From an uncultured Collinsella sp. (GTDB lineage Bacteria; Actinomycetota; Coriobacteriia; Coriobacteriales; Coriobacteriaceae), in NCBI GenBank assembly GCA_902491765.1, contig CABUIY010000013.1:1-55688 (forward strand): a stretch of DNA of 55,688 nucleotides. Direction: 5' to 3'. The notes beneath the pieces were generated by a model. The model saw only the letters and a list, made by a program, of their open reading frames with translations, was not told the origin of the DNA and made no database searches. The translations under genes and the position numbers were made by a program. Positions 23,344 to 31,483 of this stretch are shown here, piece by piece; position 1 is the first letter of the stretch, and every line of letters begins with the position of its first letter.

Positions 23344-23909
23344 ATCGAAGAAGCCCGCCAATCGGCGGCGCCGTTCCAACGCTCAACAAGACGCTCCAGG
23401 CGCCAGGCGGCATTGGCGGGACTTGTCGAGGGCAGGACGATGGCAGGCAGCCCGGTGCGTTCTTGTAGATAGCGCTTGTAGAGCCGGCCAGCTGTACCAC
23501 CGTTGCATATCACCTGCTCAATGGGAGCTGCGCCGGTAATGCGCTCGATATGTGCCGGCACAACGTTGCGAATGCTCGCGTCACTCGAGCCCTTAATGTC
23601 GCAGCTCTCGATCACATCCCACAGGGCCACGCCGCCGTTCAGCAGCATGGATCGCTTGGCGACAATCGAGGCGTCGAGCGTCGCGGGCTCACCGCCTGCC
23701 AAAGGGTCACCCTCGTTGGGCGGCACGGGCACGCCAAGGCACGCGGCCATCACGCGCCAAAAACGATTCTGAGGGTTGCCGTAGTAGAAGGCATTGGCAC
23801 GCGAGAGCACCGAGGGAAACGACCCCAGCACCAAAACGCGCGAGTGCCGGTCGAACACGGGCTCAAACCCATGCTCAATATGTTGATAGCCCTCGTCAAA
23901 CGTTGCCAT
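23340..23909 (-). CDS. DNA-deoxyinosine glycosylase (uracil-DNA glycosylase superfamily, HDG type)
   Basis: Base-excision repair enzyme expected to remove hypoxanthine (deaminated adenine) from DNA. The 189-residue protein shows the UDG-fold motif 1 VLGSFPSVLSRANAFYYGNP followed by QNRFWRV, characteristic of family 6 (HDG), and the C-terminal motif LPSTSPANA. The start lies 3 nt after the stop of the upstream GH13 gene, so the two are likely co-transcribed although functionally unrelated. A mismatch-specific uracil glycosylase (Mug) is the alternative, but the NRFW block favours HDG. Confidence 0.82.
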   Translation of the reverse strand: MATFDEGYQHIEHGFEPVFDRHSRVLVLGSFPSVLSRANAFYYGNPQNRFWRVMAACLGVPVPPNEGDPLAGGEPATLDASIVAKRSMLLNGGVALWDVIESCDIKGSSDASIRNVVPAHIERITGAAPIEQVICNGGTAGRLYKRYLQERTGLPAIVLPSTSPANAAWRLERLVERWNGAADWRASSI

Positions 23910-23912
23910 GGC

Positions 23913-25289
23913 CTAGGCCCTCAGCAGATAACGCACCTCGTAGGGCGCAAGCTCAAGCGCGCCCGTCAGCTCGACCGTGGGTGCATCGTCGACAAGCAGG
24001 TCGACAAAGGAGCCGTTGAGCTCGCCGGCGCCAAAGGTGTAAGGCTCGCCCACGGCGTTCACCGCCACGAGCACCGTCGCGTCGTCGCAGGCGCGCTCGA
24101 ACAGCAGCTGCTTGTTCTGGATCACCACGTTGCGGTACGCGCCGTAGTTGAGAGCGCGTGCCGCCGCGTCGTCGGCCGAGCGCAGGTGCGCGAGCTGCGT
24201 GATGAAGGCCGTCAGCTCGTTGGGCGCGGGCTCGACGAGCGCAGGGCGAAGTGCCCAGTCGCCATCGGGGCCGCCCTTTTCGCCAGCGATTCCCCACTCG
24301 CTGCCATAGTAGACGCACGGGATGCCCGGCATGCCAAAGAGCATGCCATAGGCGGGACGCAGGCACGACTTGTCGGTGAGGATGCTTGCCAGTCGCGGCA
24401 CGTCGTGGTTGTCGACAAACGAAAGCAGATGTTTGCCGCGGTAGATGCACCAGGGATCGCCGCCAAACTGACGGTGCAGCGAGTGCGCGATCTCGAACAT
24501 ATTGACCGAGTTAAAGCTGGAGTACAGGCCTTTGTAGCACTCGTAGTTGGTGCAGGAGTCGAGCATCTCGTCGTTGACGATCTGGTTGTAGTCGCCGTGG
24601 AGCGTCTCGCCGATCAGCACAAAGTCGGGCTTGAGCTCACGGGCAAAGGCATGTAGGCGGCGCATAAAGTCGCGGTCGAGTATATAGGCGACGTCCAGGC
24701 GCAGGCCGTCGACGCCAAAGACGTCGGCCCAACGGCGCACGGACTCGAGCAGGTAATCGACCACAGCGGGATTTTGCAGGTTGAGCTTCACAAGCTCAAA
24801 ATGGCCCTCCCAGCCCTCGTACCAAAAGCCGTCGCCATAGCAGGAGTCGCCGTCAAAGCTAATGTGGAACCAGTCCTTGTAGGGCGAGTCCCACTTACGC
24901 TCCTGCACATCGCGGAAGGCCCAAAAACCGCGGCCCACATGGTTAAAGACGGCATCGAGCACCACGCGGATGCCGTGGGCATGCAGCGTCTCGCACACGG
25001 CGGCAAAGTCGGCATCCCCACCCAGGCGACGGTCGATATGACGCAGGCTGCGCGTGTCGTAGCCATGGCTATCGGACTCGAGCGGCGGGTTGATGAGCAC
25101 CGCGCCAACGCCGAGTTCCTGCAGGTAGTCGGCCCATTGGGCGATCTTCATGATGGGCGCATCGGGGTTGGGCGCAGCGTTGGCAGCCTGGGCGAGCTCA
25201 TCCTCAGCAACGGGTGCGGCGTTTTCGCGCGGAGCTCCGCAAAAGCCCAGCGGATAGATCTGATAGAACGTCGTCTCGTATGCCCACAT
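23913..25289 (-). CDS. alpha-amylase family glycoside hydrolase (GH13)
   Basis: Cytoplasmic alpha-glucan-active enzyme, probably a maltodextrin or cyclomaltodextrin hydrolase, since no signal peptide is present. Family motifs in 458 residues: DAVFNHVG (112-119), GLRLDVAYI with nucleophile Asp199, LIGETLHGDY with acid/base Glu228, and FVDNHDVPR with Asp296. The barrel is followed by a short beta domain ending YEVRYLLRA. The ATG is preceded by GGGAGG. It forms a two-gene unit with the glycosylase. Exact bond specificity cannot be read. Confidence 0.9.
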   Translation of the reverse strand: MWAYETTFYQIYPLGFCGAPRENAAPVAEDELAQAANAAPNPDAPIMKIAQWADYLQELGVGAVLINPPLESDSHGYDTRSLRHIDRRLGGDADFAAVCETLHAHGIRVVLDAVFNHVGRGFWAFRDVQERKWDSPYKDWFHISFDGDSCYGDGFWYEGWEGHFELVKLNLQNPAVVDYLLESVRRWADVFGVDGLRLDVAYILDRDFMRRLHAFARELKPDFVLIGETLHGDYNQIVNDEMLDSCTNYECYKGLYSSFNSVNMFEIAHSLHRQFGGDPWCIYRGKHLLSFVDNHDVPRLASILTDKSCLRPAYGMLFGMPGIPCVYYGSEWGIAGEKGGPDGDWALRPALVEPAPNELTAFITQLAHLRSADDAAARALNYGAYRNVVIQNKQLLFERACDDATVLVAVNAVGEPYTFGAGELNGSFVDLLVDDAPTVELTGALELAPYEVRYLLRA

Positions 25290-25360
25290 AGCAACCTCCC
25301 GGTAAGCTCAACACAACGACATCCATTGTATGCCCGGCTTGTATCCACTCCCCCAAAATA

Positions 25361-25427
25361 AGTTGCGGTGGAATAGTTCCTGCTTGGGCCTTCAGAGGCC
25401 TTAAACAGGAACTATTCCACCGCAACT
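25361..25427. repeat. hairpin repeat C1
   Basis: A perfect 22-bp inverted repeat (25361-25382 with 25406-25427) based on TTGCGGTGGAATAGTTCC, with a small inner hairpin GGCCTT/AGGCC. A second copy is at 29501-29566. It lies between the GH13 start and the MFS stop and might act as an MFS 3' structure, but there is no U tract. Confidence 0.75.
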
Positions 25428-25442
25428 GATGAGGGGACGTGA

Positions 25443-26639
25443 TTAGGCGACGGGCTTGGCGCGGCGTATGGCTGGGAACAGTACGGTGATGGCGAGGATG
25501 ACGCCCACGACGGTAATCGCCCCGCCCACGAAGCCGATCCAAGCGATACCGGGACCCGAAACCACGGCACCGCCGATTGCGGTGCCCGTGCCGATACCCA
25601 GATTAAACAGGCCCGAGAAGATCGACATGGCGACGGCCGACGAATCCGCCGGCGTGTACTTGATGAGCTCGGCCTGGAACGCCACGTTAAAGGCCGTGGC
25701 GCAGCAGCCCCATAGCGCGCAAACAGCGAGAACGGCGACGAGCGACGATGCGACCGGACCCATGAGCAGCAGGGCCACCGGCACGCCAGAGAGTGTGATA
25801 GCCAAGAACGGGAAGCGGTGCCCGTCGAACAGGCGGCCAAACAGCCAGCTGCCCACCAGACCGGAGAAGCCAAACGCCGTCAGCGTCATGGTGATGGCGC
25901 CCGCGTCGACGTGTGCGACCTGCGCCAGGAAAGGCTCAATGTAGCTGTAGCTTGCGTAATAGCCGGTCGCCATAAAAACCGTGACCGCGTAGAGCGCGAC
26001 CAGGAACGGATTCTTGAGCAGCTCGGGCAGCTGTTTGACGGTAAAGCGCTCGCCCGCCGGCATGGCCGGGAACACCGCGGCCTGGTAGACGACCGCGATG
26101 GCTGAGAGGGCCCCGACCACGGCAAACGTCATGCGCCAGCCCACGGCCAGCCCGATGGCGCGGCCGATCGGCAGGCCAAAGATCTGCGCGATGGACGAGC
26201 CCGTAGCGATCATGCTGATGGCGAGCGCCCCGTGGCGACTGTCGACCAGGCGCGAGGCCATGATCGAGGCGACCGACCAGAACACGGCATGCGCGCAGGC
26301 AACCACCAGACGTGCGCAAACCAAAATAGGATAGGTGGGCGCCACGGCGGACAGGAACTGGCCCAGCGAGAACACGGCGAGCACGCCGAGCAGCATCCGC
26401 TTGAACTCAAAGCGCGAGGCGAACACCATAAGCGGCAGCGACAGCAGCATGACACCCCAGGCGTAGACCGAGATCATGATGCCTGTCTGGGCCTCGGTGA
26501 GCGAGAACGATGCGGCAATATCAGTCAGAAGACCGATGGGCATGAACTCCGACGTGTTGAATACGAACGCGCAACAGGCGAGCCCAATAAGCGGGAGCCA
26601 CTGCTTGAGTGAGATGCCATCTTGTCTTGCCTGAGTCAT
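25443..26639 (-). CDS. MFS transporter (SotB/AraJ-like DHA1 family)
   Basis: Predicted 12-span inner-membrane proton antiporter for export of sugars or drugs. The 398-residue protein resembles sugar efflux carriers: FVFNTSEFMPIGLLTDIAAS in the first span, RFEFKRMLLG in the loop after span 2 and RLVVACAHAVFWSVAS in span 4. The ATG at 26639 follows GGAGAGG; the longer frame to 26738 would read through the feoAB terminator. It is a single gene between feoAB and GH13. The substrate is unknown. Confidence 0.87.
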   Translation of the reverse strand: MTQARQDGISLKQWLPLIGLACCAFVFNTSEFMPIGLLTDIAASFSLTEAQTGIMISVYAWGVMLLSLPLMVFASRFEFKRMLLGVLAVFSLGQFLSAVAPTYPILVCARLVVACAHAVFWSVASIMASRLVDSRHGALAISMIATGSSIAQIFGLPIGRAIGLAVGWRMTFAVVGALSAIAVVYQAAVFPAMPAGERFTVKQLPELLKNPFLVALYAVTVFMATGYYASYSYIEPFLAQVAHVDAGAITMTLTAFGFSGLVGSWLFGRLFDGHRFPFLAITLSGVPVALLLMGPVASSLVAVLAVCALWGCCATAFNVAFQAELIKYTPADSSAVAMSIFSGLFNLGIGTGTAIGGAVVSGPGIAWIGFVGGAITVVGVILAITVLFPAIRRAKPVA

Positions 26640-26686
26640 GTAGGAAACCTCTCCGATTGTCTTGGGCGGTGGGCGATTATATAGCA

Positions 26687-26722
26687 ACGGCCCCGCATCC
26701 GTCAGTACAGATGCGGGGCCGA
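26687..26722 (-). terminator. terminator of feoAB
   Basis: A perfect 12-bp stem CGGCCCCGCATC/GATGCGGGGCCG (26687-26698 with 26709-26720, approximate) lies 40 bp after the feoAB stop codon. The U tract is weak (TTGCTATATA). Confidence 0.65.
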
Positions 26723-26762
26723 AAACAATTCGATACACAGAGGTTGCGCCGTCAATTCATAA

Positions 26763-29123
26763 CTAAGCCAACCCCAGCAACATGCCCGCCGAATGCACGA
26801 CAAACGCCACGACCCAGGCGACCGTCACCTGAAACGCGAATACGGCCACGGCATAGCGCGCGCCCAACTCGCTCTTGACGGCGCCGATTGCCGCCACACA
26901 AGGCGGGTACAGCAACGTAAAGACCAAGAACACGTAGGCGGTAAACGGCGAAAACATGGTCGACAGCGCCGCGGGCGACGTTGCGCCCAAAAGCACCGTG
27001 AGCGTCGAGATGACGCTCTCCTTGGCAATGAGCCCCGTGACGAGCGCCGTCGAGGCGCGCCAGTCGCCAAAGCCGAGCGGGGCCAACACCGGCGCGATGA
27101 TGCTACCCAGACCGGCAAGCAGGCTTTGCGACTGGTCGGCGACCACGTTAAAGCGGATGTCGAACGTCTGAAGGAACCAGATGACCACGGTCGCGGCAAA
27201 GATAATGGTAAAGGCCTTGGTGATGAAGTCCTTGGCCTTATCCCATGCCAGCATCACCGTCGTCTTGACGCTCGGCAGGCGGTAATTGGGGAGCTCCATG
27301 ATAAACGGCACCGGGTCGCCCTTAAATGCCGTGCGGTTGAGCACCAAAGCCGCGACGCAGCCGACCACGATACCGATCAGATAGAGCGAGACCATGGCGG
27401 GAACCGTCGCCTGCGGGAAAAACGCCCCGCACAGCAAGCCGTAAACCGGCAGCTTGGCTGAGCAGCTCATAAACGGCGTGAGCATGACCGTCATCTTGCG
27501 GTCGTGCTCGGATGGGAGCGTACGGGTCGACATGATAGCCGGCACGGTGCAGCCAAAACCGACGAGCATGGGCACGAAACTGCGGCCCGACAGGCCAAAG
27601 CGACGCAACACCTTATCCATGACAAAGGCCACGCGCGCCATGTATCCGGAGTCTTCCAGAATGGAGAGGAACAAAAAGAGCACGACGATAATCGGTAGGA
27701 AGGTCAGCACGCTGCCCACACCCGTAAGTACGCCGTCGACAGCCAGTGAGCGCACCACGTCGTTGGTTCCGAATGCCTTGAGGCCCGCATCGGCCGAGGC
27801 GATGATGGCAGCGATACCGTCCTCCATGAGTCCCTGCAACGCCGCGCCAATCACGCCAAACGTCAGCCAAAAGACGAGGCCCATGATCACCAGAAACGCC
27901 GGAATGGCTGTGTAACGACCTGTCAGGATGCGGTCAATCTTGACGGAGCGCACGTGCTCGCGGCTCTCGTGCGGCTTGACGACGCAACGCCCGCACACGT
28001 CGCCGATAAAGCTAAAGCGCATATCGGCCAGCGCGGACAGGCGGTCGGTGCCAGCCTCGCCCTCCATCTGGGTAATGATGTGCTCGATGGCGTCGAGCTC
28101 GTTGCGGTCCAGGTGAAGCGCCTCGGTTACCAGCTCGTCACCCTCAACCAGCTTGGTCGCCGCAAAACGCACGGGGATGTGCGCCGTCGCGGCATGGTCC
28201 TCGATAAGGTTGGCAATGCCGTGGATGCAGCGATGCAGCGCACCGCCGTCCGGACCGTCGGGCGCACAAAAGTCCAGGCGACCAGGGCGCTCGCGAAAGC
28301 GCGCCACGTGCAGGGCATGATCCACCAGCTCGCCGATGCCCTCGTTGCGGGCAGCGCTAATGGGGACAACGGGCACGCCCAACAGGCTCTCGAGCAAGTT
28401 GACGTCTACGGCGCCGCCGTTGGCGGTCACCTCGTCCATCATGTTGAGCGCGATGACCATAGGACGGTCAAGCTCCATGAGCTGCAGTGTCAGGTACAGG
28501 TTGCGCTCGATGTTGGTAGCGTCAATGATGTCGATGATGGCGTCCGGACGCTCGTCGAGGATGAACTGACGGCTCACGACCTCTTCGCCTGTGTACGGCG
28601 ACAGGGAGTAAATGCCAGGCAGGTCGGTAACGCTCGCCTCGGGATGGTTACGGATGGTGCCATCTTTGCGGTCGACCGTCACGCCGGGAAAGTTACCGAC
28701 GTGCTGGTTGGAGCCCGTCAGCTGGTTGAATAACGTGGTCTTGCCGCAGTTTTGGTTGCCGGCGAGGGCAAAGTGCAGCGGCGCGCCCTCGGGCACGGCC
28801 GTCTTTGCCGCACGGGGCGAATACGTCCCCTCACCCAGGGCCGGATGCTCCGTCGTGCCGATTGCGGCGTTAGCGCGCGGACCCGTATCGGTGTCGTGAA
28901 TACCCACGAGCTCGATGCGAGCGGCATCGTCCTTGCGCAGTGTCAACTCGTAGCCACGCAGGCGGATCTCGAGCGGATCGCCCATGGGGGCGTACTTCAT
29001 CATGGTGACTTCGGTGCCCGGCGTTAGGCCCATGTCCAAAATATGCTGTCGGAGTGCCTGATCGTCCGATGCCACCGATGCGACAACGGCGTCTTTTCCG
29101 ATCTCGAGCGTATCGAGCTTCAC
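26763..29123 (-). CDS. feoAB: FeoA-FeoB fusion, ferrous iron transporter
   Basis: Imports Fe(II) across the cytoplasmic membrane under low-oxygen conditions. The 786-residue protein joins a FeoA SH3-like domain (1-75) to FeoB. FeoB contributes a G-domain with G1 GNQNCGKT (122-129), the HVGNFPGVTVDRK switch and DLPG (167-170), a helical GDI domain, then two Gate domains of membrane spans (FVPMLVGFGCTVPAIMSTRTL; FMSCSAKLPVYGLL). The start is GTG after GGGGGAGG. Two adjacent 17-bp metal-operator-like repeats lie upstream. FeoA and FeoB are usually separate genes, so the fusion fixes 1:1 stoichiometry. No FeoC is seen. Confidence 0.95.
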   Translation of the reverse strand: MKLDTLEIGKDAVVASVASDDQALRQHILDMGLTPGTEVTMMKYAPMGDPLEIRLRGYELTLRKDDAARIELVGIHDTDTGPRANAAIGTTEHPALGEGTYSPRAAKTAVPEGAPLHFALAGNQNCGKTTLFNQLTGSNQHVGNFPGVTVDRKDGTIRNHPEASVTDLPGIYSLSPYTGEEVVSRQFILDERPDAIIDIIDATNIERNLYLTLQLMELDRPMVIALNMMDEVTANGGAVDVNLLESLLGVPVVPISAARNEGIGELVDHALHVARFRERPGRLDFCAPDGPDGGALHRCIHGIANLIEDHAATAHIPVRFAATKLVEGDELVTEALHLDRNELDAIEHIITQMEGEAGTDRLSALADMRFSFIGDVCGRCVVKPHESREHVRSVKIDRILTGRYTAIPAFLVIMGLVFWLTFGVIGAALQGLMEDGIAAIIASADAGLKAFGTNDVVRSLAVDGVLTGVGSVLTFLPIIVVLFLFLSILEDSGYMARVAFVMDKVLRRFGLSGRSFVPMLVGFGCTVPAIMSTRTLPSEHDRKMTVMLTPFMSCSAKLPVYGLLCGAFFPQATVPAMVSLYLIGIVVGCVAALVLNRTAFKGDPVPFIMELPNYRLPSVKTTVMLAWDKAKDFITKAFTIIFAATVVIWFLQTFDIRFNVVADQSQSLLAGLGSIIAPVLAPLGFGDWRASTALVTGLIAKESVISTLTVLLGATSPAALSTMFSPFTAYVFLVFTLLYPPCVAAIGAVKSELGARYAVAVFAFQVTVAWVVAFVVHSAGMLLGLA

Positions 29124-29164
29124 GTCCGTGTTCCTCCCCCGACGCCCACAGGGCGTTGCATTTA

Positions 29165-29198
29165 GTTTACCTTGGCTAACCGTTTGCCACGGCTAACC
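29165..29198 (-). promoter_or_regulatory. tandem metal-regulator operator upstream of feoAB
   Basis: GTTTACCTTGGCTAACC (29165-29181) and GTTTGCCACGGCTAACC (29182-29198) are directly adjacent and match at 14 of 17 positions. Each is an imperfect dyad of the GTTAnCC/GGnTAAC kind, resembling DtxR/IdeR/MntR operators. The position 42-75 bp before the feoAB start suggests iron-dependent repression. Confidence 0.6.
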
Positions 29199-29286
29199 AA
29201 TTGTAACCATGCATGATAGCGCGAACACGCAACGACGTTCAATCAGCAAATTGGCGCAATGGGGACAGGCAGGAGAGTTCAGGGCC

Positions 29287-29492
29287 ATAGTTTCCCGATG
29301 AGGCCTCTCGGGGAAACTACATCCCAGAATTCCGGCTCGAAACGGGATATGGTTTCCCAAACAGGCCTCTTACGGAAAATGCATCCCGGAATCCCCGCTC
29401 GAAACGGGACGCGCTTTCCCAGTCGAGGCCCTATGGGAAACTGCGTCCCACCTTGAAAGGCAAAACTGGGGCGCAGTTTCCGGGCGGGGCAT
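29287..29492. repeat. tandem repeat, 62-bp period, about 3.3 copies
   Basis: The anchor TTTCCC recurs at 29291, 29353, 29415 and (truncated) 29477, an exact 62-bp period. Each unit contains GTTTCCC and GGGAAAC arms around a GAGGCC loop, then an ATCCC/GGGAT pair around CGGCTCGAAA. Copies have diverged by many substitutions but no net indels. It lies between feoAB and the esterase in a 472-bp gap without genes. Confidence 0.8.
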
Positions 29493-29500
29493 CAAAAACG

Positions 29501-29566
29501 AAGTTGCGGTGGAATAGTTCCTGGATGGGCTGGTTGATGCCCCAGATAGGAACTATTTCACCGCAA
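29501..29566. repeat. hairpin repeat C2
   Basis: Second copy of C1: AGTTGCGGTGGAATAGTTCC (29502-29521) pairs with the arm 29548-29568, with one G-T wobble position (GGAATAG against CTATTTC). The loop differs completely from C1. It directly follows the 62-bp tandem repeat and precedes the esterase stop codon by about 30 bp. Confidence 0.7.
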
Positions 29567-29595
29567 GTTATTGAAGGGCTTGGATGCCGGGACTC

Positions 29596-30495
29596 TTACA
29601 GATGGCGCCCCAGGAAGCGGAAGGCTAGGCGGATCCAGGGACGGACTGCCACCTGCTTGTCCTCGTTGTCGACCGCGGTGTTGGCGTTGCCGAGCGAAAG
29701 GCCGTGACCACCCTGGTCAAAGACGTGCATCTCGCATGCAACGCCCTCCTCGGCCATGCGCTGCGCAAACGGGTAGACCTGCGCGATCGGCGCCGTCTTG
29801 TCGTCGGACACGCCCCACACAAAGGTCGGTGGCATCTGACGCGAAACATGCGTGGTGGGGCAGATGTCGGCCAGATGCTCGTCAGTTGCCTCGCCGCCCG
29901 TCACCATCGACAGGTAGTCGTTGAGCAAATCGCGCCCCGTCTTGCCGCCCGTCTTGGGCACACGCAAGTCAATGCGCGGATCGCGCGCCTGCATGTCACG
30001 CACATAGGCAAAGTCGAGCAATGGATAGCCCAGCACCACGGCATCGGGACGAATGTCGTCCGGACGCGCCCCGGCAAGTGCCGCGAAGGGGCCGGTCTTC
30101 CACTGTGTTGCCAGCGAGGCGCAAATCATGCCGCCAGCAGAAAAGCCCACGACGCACACGCGCTTAGGATCGACATGCCACTCGTCGGCGTTGGCGCGCA
30201 CCGTGGCGACCATCTTGGCAAGATCTGCCTGGGGGTGCGGAAAGCTCACGTCACCCGTAGAACTCGTGACATAGTTGAGCACAAAGGCCTGGTAGCCGCG
30301 GTCCAAAAATGCAAACGCCACCGGGTCCTGCTCGTGCGGAGCGATATGCGTAAACCCGCCTCCGCCGCAGATGATCACCGCGGGGCGGCGGCCATTCGGT
30401 TTATCGGGCAGCGGCTCGGCACCCAAATACGTAAACGTCGCCGGATAATCCTCGGTCGGCTCCTCGCCCCACAGCGCATGGTTCTCGACAATCAT
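29596..30495 (-). CDS. alpha/beta-hydrolase (acetyl esterase-like)
   Basis: Probable carbohydrate-ester or small-ester hydrolase of the BD-FAE/esterase-lipase group. The 299-residue protein has CGGGGFTH as the oxyanion-hole segment (replacing the usual HGGG), the nucleophile elbow GFSAGG (Ser119), a SDDKTAPI segment supplying the acid residue and the catalytic His in QGGHGL. There is no signal peptide, so it acts in the cytoplasm. The ATG at 30495 follows GGGAGC; the upstream open frame to 30702 has no ribosome site and enters the divergent promoter. Acetylated xylo- or glyco-oligosaccharides are plausible substrates (inference). Confidence 0.85.
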   Translation of the reverse strand: MIVENHALWGEEPTEDYPATFTYLGAEPLPDKPNGRRPAVIICGGGGFTHIAPHEQDPVAFAFLDRGYQAFVLNYVTSSTGDVSFPHPQADLAKMVATVRANADEWHVDPKRVCVVGFSAGGMICASLATQWKTGPFAALAGARPDDIRPDAVVLGYPLLDFAYVRDMQARDPRIDLRVPKTGGKTGRDLLNDYLSMVTGGEATDEHLADICPTTHVSRQMPPTFVWGVSDDKTAPIAQVYPFAQRMAEEGVACEMHVFDQGGHGLSLGNANTAVDNEDKQVAVRPWIRLAFRFLGRHL

Positions 30496-30681
30496 ATGTG
30501 CTCCCTTCGCGCAAATTATGCGCCCTTGTTTTTCGCCTTCAAGCGTACCCCACTTGAACCCGTGGCGCAGAAACACTCCGGCAATAAGTTTCCCTTCAAC
30601 TGATATATCACATAATCCCAGTTCAGAGGTATCGTTGAGCAGCGTAGAATAGGGGCGTTGACCAAGCCGCGAAACACATGT

Positions 30682-30691
30682 GAAACGTTTC
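30682..30691. promoter_or_regulatory. GAAACGTTTC palindrome upstream of EIIA-Glc
   Basis: A perfect 10-bp palindrome centred on CG lies about 50 bp before the EIIA start. It matches the core shared by LacI-family operators, including catabolite-responsive elements. The regulator is not in the window. Confidence 0.4.
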
Positions 30692-30738
30692 CGGCAAACC
30701 AAACGCGCGATATGCGCCTATTTAAGTTGGAGGCAACT

Positions 30739-31302
30739 ATGGGTCTGCTCGATTCGCTTAAGTCCACCTTCACCTCGACCGGCGAGGCGTCCGTTCCGCC
30801 CGCAGCAAGCTTCGCTACCCGCGAAGGCGTCATCTACGCCCCCGTCAACGGCGTGCTCGTCAACCTGGACGAGGTTCCCGACGAGACGATCGCCTCGGGC
30901 ATGCTTGGCCAGGGCTATGGCATCGAGCCCATTACCGGCACCATCTATGCGCCCGCCAACGGCCGCATCGGCGCCACCACTGTCACCAACCACTCCATTG
31001 GCATGATCACCGAGGACGGTCTTCGCGTGTTTATCCATGTCGGCCTGGGCACCGTGGAAATGAACGGCAAGGGTTTTGCCCGCTTTGTCGAGATGGGCGA
31101 TGTGGTCAAGGCAGGCCAGCCGCTCATCAGCTTCGATCGCGAGGCCATTAAGGCCGCTGGTCACGAGGACATCGTGACCGTCATCGTCTCCGAGCTCGAT
31201 CGTCTTAAGAGCATCGACCATGTCGGCGAGTCTGGAACGCTTATCGGCGGCAACCCGCTCGTCAAGCTTGGCGACCCGCTGCTGGTAGCCAAGACCAAGT
31301 AG
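30739..31302 (+). CDS. crr: PTS glucose-type EIIA component (free-standing)
   Basis: Cytoplasmic phosphocarrier of the phosphotransferase system, accepting phosphate from HPr and passing it to EIIB domains. The 187-residue protein is a complete EIIA-Glc domain: GVIYAPVNGVL, GIEPITGTIYAPANG, the first conserved His in TNHSIG (His85) and the phosphorylated His100 in FIHVGLGTVEMNGKGF. The ATG at 30739 follows GGAGG; the longer frame lacks a ribosome site. It is a single gene with its own terminator. The EIIBC at 48310-49710 lacks an EIIA domain and is a natural partner. Confidence 0.92.
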   Translation: MGLLDSLKSTFTSTGEASVPPAASFATREGVIYAPVNGVLVNLDEVPDETIASGMLGQGYGIEPITGTIYAPANGRIGATTVTNHSIGMITEDGLRVFIHVGLGTVEMNGKGFARFVEMGDVVKAGQPLISFDREAIKAAGHEDIVTVIVSELDRLKSIDHVGESGTLIGGNPLVKLGDPLLVAKTK

Positions 31303-31340
31303 CCAGGCCCCGCGCCACACAGCCAAAAGGCACCTCGTCA

Positions 31341-31376
31341 AGTGCCCGCGACCATTTGGCCGCGGGCACTTTTCGT
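31341..31376 (+). terminator. terminator of the EIIA gene
   Basis: A perfect stem AGTGCCCGCG/CGCGGGCACT followed by TTTCGTTT, about 40 bp after the EIIA stop. Confidence 0.88.
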
Positions 31377-31483
31377 TTGAAAAACCATCCCGCCAATGCC
31401 TTATCTGTATAGCCCAAATGAGCCGAGCTGCTAGAATATCGAACTGTATGGATAACTATCATTCAACCGTTATGGGAGGATAC

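Noticed and set aside
29287..29492. CRISPR array
   Set aside because: The 62-bp unit repeats along its whole length, without a constant repeat and unique spacers, and there are no cas genes. No CRISPR was seen elsewhere.
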